From an uncultured beta proteobacterium (GTDB lineage Bacteria > Pseudomonadota > Gammaproteobacteria > Burkholderiales > Rhodocyclaceae): a stretch of 8,063 nt of DNA. The stretch spans positions 1-8,063 of the forward strand of contig CAIVZW010000807.1 of assembly GCA_903910495.1 (NCBI GenBank). The letters are read 5' to 3'. Below, piece after piece: positions 6,514-8,063 of this stretch (position 1 is its first letter; every line of letters starts with the position of its first letter). Under the pieces are notes generated by a model. That model made no database searches and had not been told where the DNA came from. It saw nothing but the letters and a program-made list of their open reading frames with translations. The position numbers and the translations under genes were made by a program.

Positions 6514-7548
6514 ATGAACGTTACACGTATTGGTCTTGATTTGGCAAAGAACGTCTTTCAAGTTCACGGTGTTGATCGGCAGGAGTCCGTGATCGTCAAG
6601 CGCAAACTCAGTCGCAGCCAGGTGCGCGGCTATTTCGAGAAACTTTCCCCCTGCCTGATCGGGATGGAAGCCTGCGCCAGCGCCCATTACTGGGCACGCG
6701 AGTTTGGCCGAATGGGCCATCAGGTCAAGCTCATCGCCCCCCAGTTCGTCAAACCGTACGTCAAGAGTCAGAAGAACGACGCCAATGATGCCGAGGCCAT
6801 CTGTGAAGCGGTGGGGCGCCCCAACATGCGCTTTGTCGCCGTCAAGACGGTGGCGCAACAAGATGTCCAGGCCATCCATCGCATCCGCAGCGAACTGGTC
6901 CGGCAACGCACGGCCAAGGCCAACCAGATCCGCGGCCTGCTGGGCGAATACGGGATCGCCGTGCCTATCGGTATCGGCGCACTGCGGCGTGCCCTGCCGG
7001 AACTTCAGGAGGACGCGGAGAACGGCCTGAGCGGCGTGTTCAGGCGTCTGCTGACCGGTCTGCGTGAGGATCTGGAAAACTTCGATACCCGCGTTGCGGC
7101 GCTGGATGAAGAAATTGCTATCGCCGCCCGCGATGATGCCGTAGCACAGCGCCTGCAGAGCATTCCGGGCATCGGGCCGATGGGGGCGACAGCCTTGGTC
7201 TCTGCCGTCGGCGATGCTCGGCAATTCAAGCGCGGACGGGACATGGCCGCCTGTTTGGGGCTGACCCCGGGTCAGCACAGCAGTGGCGGCAAGGAACGGA
7301 TCCTGGGGATCAGCAAGCGCGGCGACAGCTATCTGCGCCTGCTGCTGATTCATGGCGCCCGGGCCGTGCTCAAGGTGGCCGGCAGGAAAACAGACCCGCG
7401 CAGTTGTTGGGTGATGAACATCGCCGCCCGGCGCCACAAGAACGTGGCGGCGGTGGCGCTGGCCAACAAGAATGCACGGATTGCCTGGGCGTTGCTGACC
7501 CAGGGTGGCGTGTATGATGCCAAGCATGGCATGGCGGCGACTGCCTGA
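6514..7548 (+). CDS. IS110-family (IS1111-group) DEDD transposase
   Basis: RNA-guided recombinase of 344 aa that moves the IS through a circular intermediate. The N-terminal RuvC-like DEDD domain shows IGLDLAKN with Asp9, LIGMEACASAHYW with Glu52, and KNDANDAEA with Asp89 and Asp92. A helical middle (about 115-210) leads to the C-terminal Tnp domain: IPGIGPMGATALVSAVGD (217-234), the catalytic-serine region GLTPGQHSSGGKERILGISK (249-268; Ser256/Ser257 are the candidates), and GDSYLRLLLIHGARAV (270-285). The ATG at 6514 is chosen because GGAG (6504-6507) is six bases upstream and MNVTRIGLDLAKN is the usual family start; an upstream in-frame extension has no such support. The frame is complete with all catalytic residues, so it may be active. 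Confidence 0.95.
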   Translation: MNVTRIGLDLAKNVFQVHGVDRQESVIVKRKLSRSQVRGYFEKLSPCLIGMEACASAHYWAREFGRMGHQVKLIAPQFVKPYVKSQKNDANDAEAICEAVGRPNMRFVAVKTVAQQDVQAIHRIRSELVRQRTAKANQIRGLLGEYGIAVPIGIGALRRALPELQEDAENGLSGVFRRLLTGLREDLENFDTRVAALDEEIAIAARDDAVAQRLQSIPGIGPMGATALVSAVGDARQFKRGRDMAACLGLTPGQHSSGGKERILGISKRGDSYLRLLLIHGARAVLKVAGRKTDPRSCWVMNIAARRHKNVAAVALANKNARIAWALLTQGGVYDAKHGMAATA

Positions 7549-7605
7549 GTCGCTATCGAGAAACAAAACTCTTTCAACCCGCGATTGCAAAAGAGAGAAG
7601 AGTGA

Positions 7606-7770
7606 TGGCAAAACGGTCGAACCGGCGGTGGGAGAGACTGAGGATTCCGGTGGCCCTTGAGGCCGAAAAGCCGATAAGTCCCCGCCGCGCGCATGCCCAT
7701 CATGGCCGGGTGCATTCAACATGTGCCACCAACAGGTCGGATATACGGTCGCAGTCGCACCCATTTGCCA
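7606..7770 (+). ncRNA. Predicted seekRNA/bridge RNA of the IS1111-group element
   Basis: IS1111-group elements encode their guide RNA downstream of the transposase, and this 3' region folds accordingly by eye. A stem of CGGCG (7623-7627)/CGCCG (7683-7687), GGG (7630-7632)/CCC (7680-7682) and ACT (7637-7639)/AGT (7677-7679) encloses an internal loop capped by the hairpin GGCC-CTTGA-GGCC (7652-7664). The loop sides are GGATTCCGG (7642-7650), complementary to the rebuilt target CC+GGAATCC, and AAAGCCG (7667-7673), identical to the target strand on the other side. A second loop has ATATACGG (7741-7748), identical to the IS right junction (7806-7813), and CCCATT (7760-7765), complementary to the left end AATGGG (6428-6433), around the short stem GGTCG-CAGT-CG(C)ACC. 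TGGCAAA (7606-7612) can pair with TTTGCCA (7764-7770), so the limits given are approximate. Confidence 0.65.
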
Positions 7771-7794
7771 AATCTCAACTCACTCTTGCAAATA

Positions 7795-7807
7795 GGGAGG
7801 AGTCCAT
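7795..7807 (+). repeat. IS right subterminal inverted repeat
   Basis: GGGAGGAGTCCAT, an exact reverse complement of 6434-6446, four bases inside the inferred right end. Confidence 0.92.
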
Positions 7808-7858
7808 ATACGGAATCCGACCGTAGGGAATGCAGAGCCAGAAGAATCAACGAACTGG

Positions 7859-7900
7859 ACCCCGGCACCCCAAGGGCACTTCCTGCGGGGCGCTTTCGCC
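7859..7900. other. Compound hairpin region before the epimerase stop
   Basis: Two competing folds are visible: CCCCG-(G)-CA (7860-7867) with TGCGGGG (7884-7890), and CCGGC (7862-7866) with GCCGG (7898-7902). GGCG-CTTT-CGCC (7889-7900) can also form alone. It is the second hairpin of the REP-like element with extra bases in its loop. It lies downstream of the minus-strand epimerase gene and may act as a transcript end, but no U-tract follows. Confidence 0.45.
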
Positions 7901-7926
7901 GGTGTGACGACTTATTCAGTGCGTCC

Positions 7927-8063
7927 TTAGTTTTGCCCGTAATAGGCGCCGGGGCCGTGCTTGCGGTTGAAGTGCTTTTCCAGCAGATGTTGCGGCATCG
8001 GTGGCAGATTCTTTTCCAGTTGCAGGCTGAGCAGCGCCATGCGCGCGGTCAGTTCCAGGACTG
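7927..8063 (-). CDS. araD: L-ribulose-5-phosphate 4-epimerase family (AraD/UlaF/SgbE), C-terminal 44 residues only
   Basis: Class II aldolase-fold enzyme that interconverts L-ribulose-5-phosphate and D-xylulose-5-phosphate through a retro-aldol step, the last step of L-arabinose and of UlaD-UlaE-UlaF ascorbate breakdown. Only the C-terminus is in the window; the gene runs in from the right edge on the minus strand and ends in TAA (plus 7927-7929). The visible end has a helix VLELTARMALLSLQLE and then LLEKHFNRKHGPGAYYGQN, which matches the KH..RKHG..AYYGQ tail characteristic of this family. I recall the UlaF/SgbE form (KHGPxAYYGQ) as closer than AraD, and the ula-like context supports that, but 44 residues cannot settle the paralogue. 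It converges on deoR. The stop codon lies within the right end of the REP/MITE-like element, so the last residue and the stop may derive from that element. Confidence 0.88.
   Translation of the reverse strand, partial: VLELTARMALLSLQLEKNLPPMPQHLLEKHFNRKHGPGAYYGQN

Larger units (their letters stand above)
6428..7811 (+). mobile_element. IS110-family insertion sequence, IS1111 group, apparently intact
   Basis: About 1384 bp. It has a DEDD transposase, a short 5' non-coding region (86 bp), a long 3' non-coding region (about 260 bp) and subterminal inverted repeats, the features that separate the IS1111 group from IS110 proper. The 13-bp repeats are perfect: ATGGACTCCTCCC (6434-6446) and GGGAGGAGTCCAT (7795-7807). 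They lie about six bases from the left end (AATGGG) and about four from the right end (ATAC). Ends are inferred from the interrupted hairpin; a single C may be shared at both junctions (6427 and 7811), so each end is uncertain by one or two bases. No long target duplication is seen, as usual for this family. Confidence 0.9.
6382..7930. repeat. REP/MITE-like inverted-repeat element, split by the IS
   Basis: With the IS removed, 6382-6427 joined to 7812-7930 makes an element of about 165 bp. The outer ends are imperfect inverted repeats: TAGGGAAACACTGATTAAGT (6382-6401) against ACTTATTCAGTGCGTCCTTA (7910-7929), 16 of 20 matching. Inside are two inverted REP-like hairpins. The first is GTC-ATTCCGGC-GAAA-GCC (6410-6427) continued as GGAATCC (7812-7818). 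The second, in opposite orientation, is CTGGACCCCGGC (7855-7866) with TTTCGCCGGTGTGAC (7894-7908). The second hairpin carries about 30 extra bases in its loop (7867-7893), including CCCCAAGGG. The element fills the space between converging deoR and epimerase genes, and its right end covers the epimerase stop codon. No gene is seen at 7812-7926. Confidence 0.65.

Noticed and set aside
6190..7764. 524-codon open frame on the minus strand across deoR and the IS
   Set aside because: It runs antisense to two well-supported genes and crosses the IS boundary; it is a by-product of GC-rich codon use and shows no family motif.
7602..7826. 74-codon open frame after the transposase
   Set aside because: It covers the predicted guide RNA and runs over the IS end into the REP element; its Arg/Ser/His-rich translation looks like structured RNA read as protein.
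6382..7930. CRISPR-like repeat array
   Set aside because: There are only two hairpin units in inverted orientation and no regular repeat-spacer pattern; the REP-like reading explains them.

Overview
The window looks like chromosomal DNA of a Gram-negative proteobacterium. Codon use is GC-rich, the sirohaem/cobalamin methyltransferase is a stand-alone CobA, and the non-coding DNA holds GAAA-loop REP-like hairpins and an IS1111-group insertion sequence. A betaproteobacterium near Rhodocyclales is my best guess, but that rests on general resemblance and not on a search.

Layout. Positions 1-79 hold the 3' part of a tRNA-Leu(CAA). It faces a stand-alone uroporphyrinogen-III C-methyltransferase gene (cobA, minus). 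An unrecognised, extremely acidic 144-residue protein (plus) diverges from cobA and ends at a strong two-way terminator. From about 1600 to the right edge lies a sugar-acid/pentose catabolic locus. It contains ulaG (L-ascorbate-6-phosphate lactonase family, minus), a cytoplasmic FG-GAP-like protein of unknown function (minus), then, divergently, an FGGY sugar kinase and a DeoR-family repressor (plus, 10-bp gap). At the right edge is the C-terminus of an L-ribulose-5-phosphate 4-epimerase (AraD/UlaF/SgbE family, minus). AT-rich regulatory DNA lies between the propeller-type gene and ulaG and between the propeller-type gene and the kinase. Both stretches carry related ATCATAWTGAT-like boxes, two of them inside the spacers of good sigma-70 promoters, as expected for the DeoR regulator.

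Between deoR and the epimerase sits nested repetitive DNA. The outer layer is a roughly 165-bp element of paired inverted REP-like hairpins with imperfect outer inverted repeats. An IS110-family, IS1111-group element has inserted into its first hairpin. The IS ends and the interrupted hairpin can be read directly. The 3' non-coding part of the IS folds on paper into two guide-bearing internal loops whose bases match the target hairpin and the IS ends respectively, which is a readable seekRNA/bridge RNA.

Working model: the kinase would phosphorylate an incoming sugar, sugar acid or lactone. UlaG would open a phosphorylated lactone, and the pathway would drain through unseen steps and the 4-epimerase to D-xylulose-5-phosphate under DeoR control. 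In E. coli ascorbate use, phosphorylation is done by a PTS transporter; here a soluble kinase may replace it. The substrate and the job of the FG-GAP-like protein are open.
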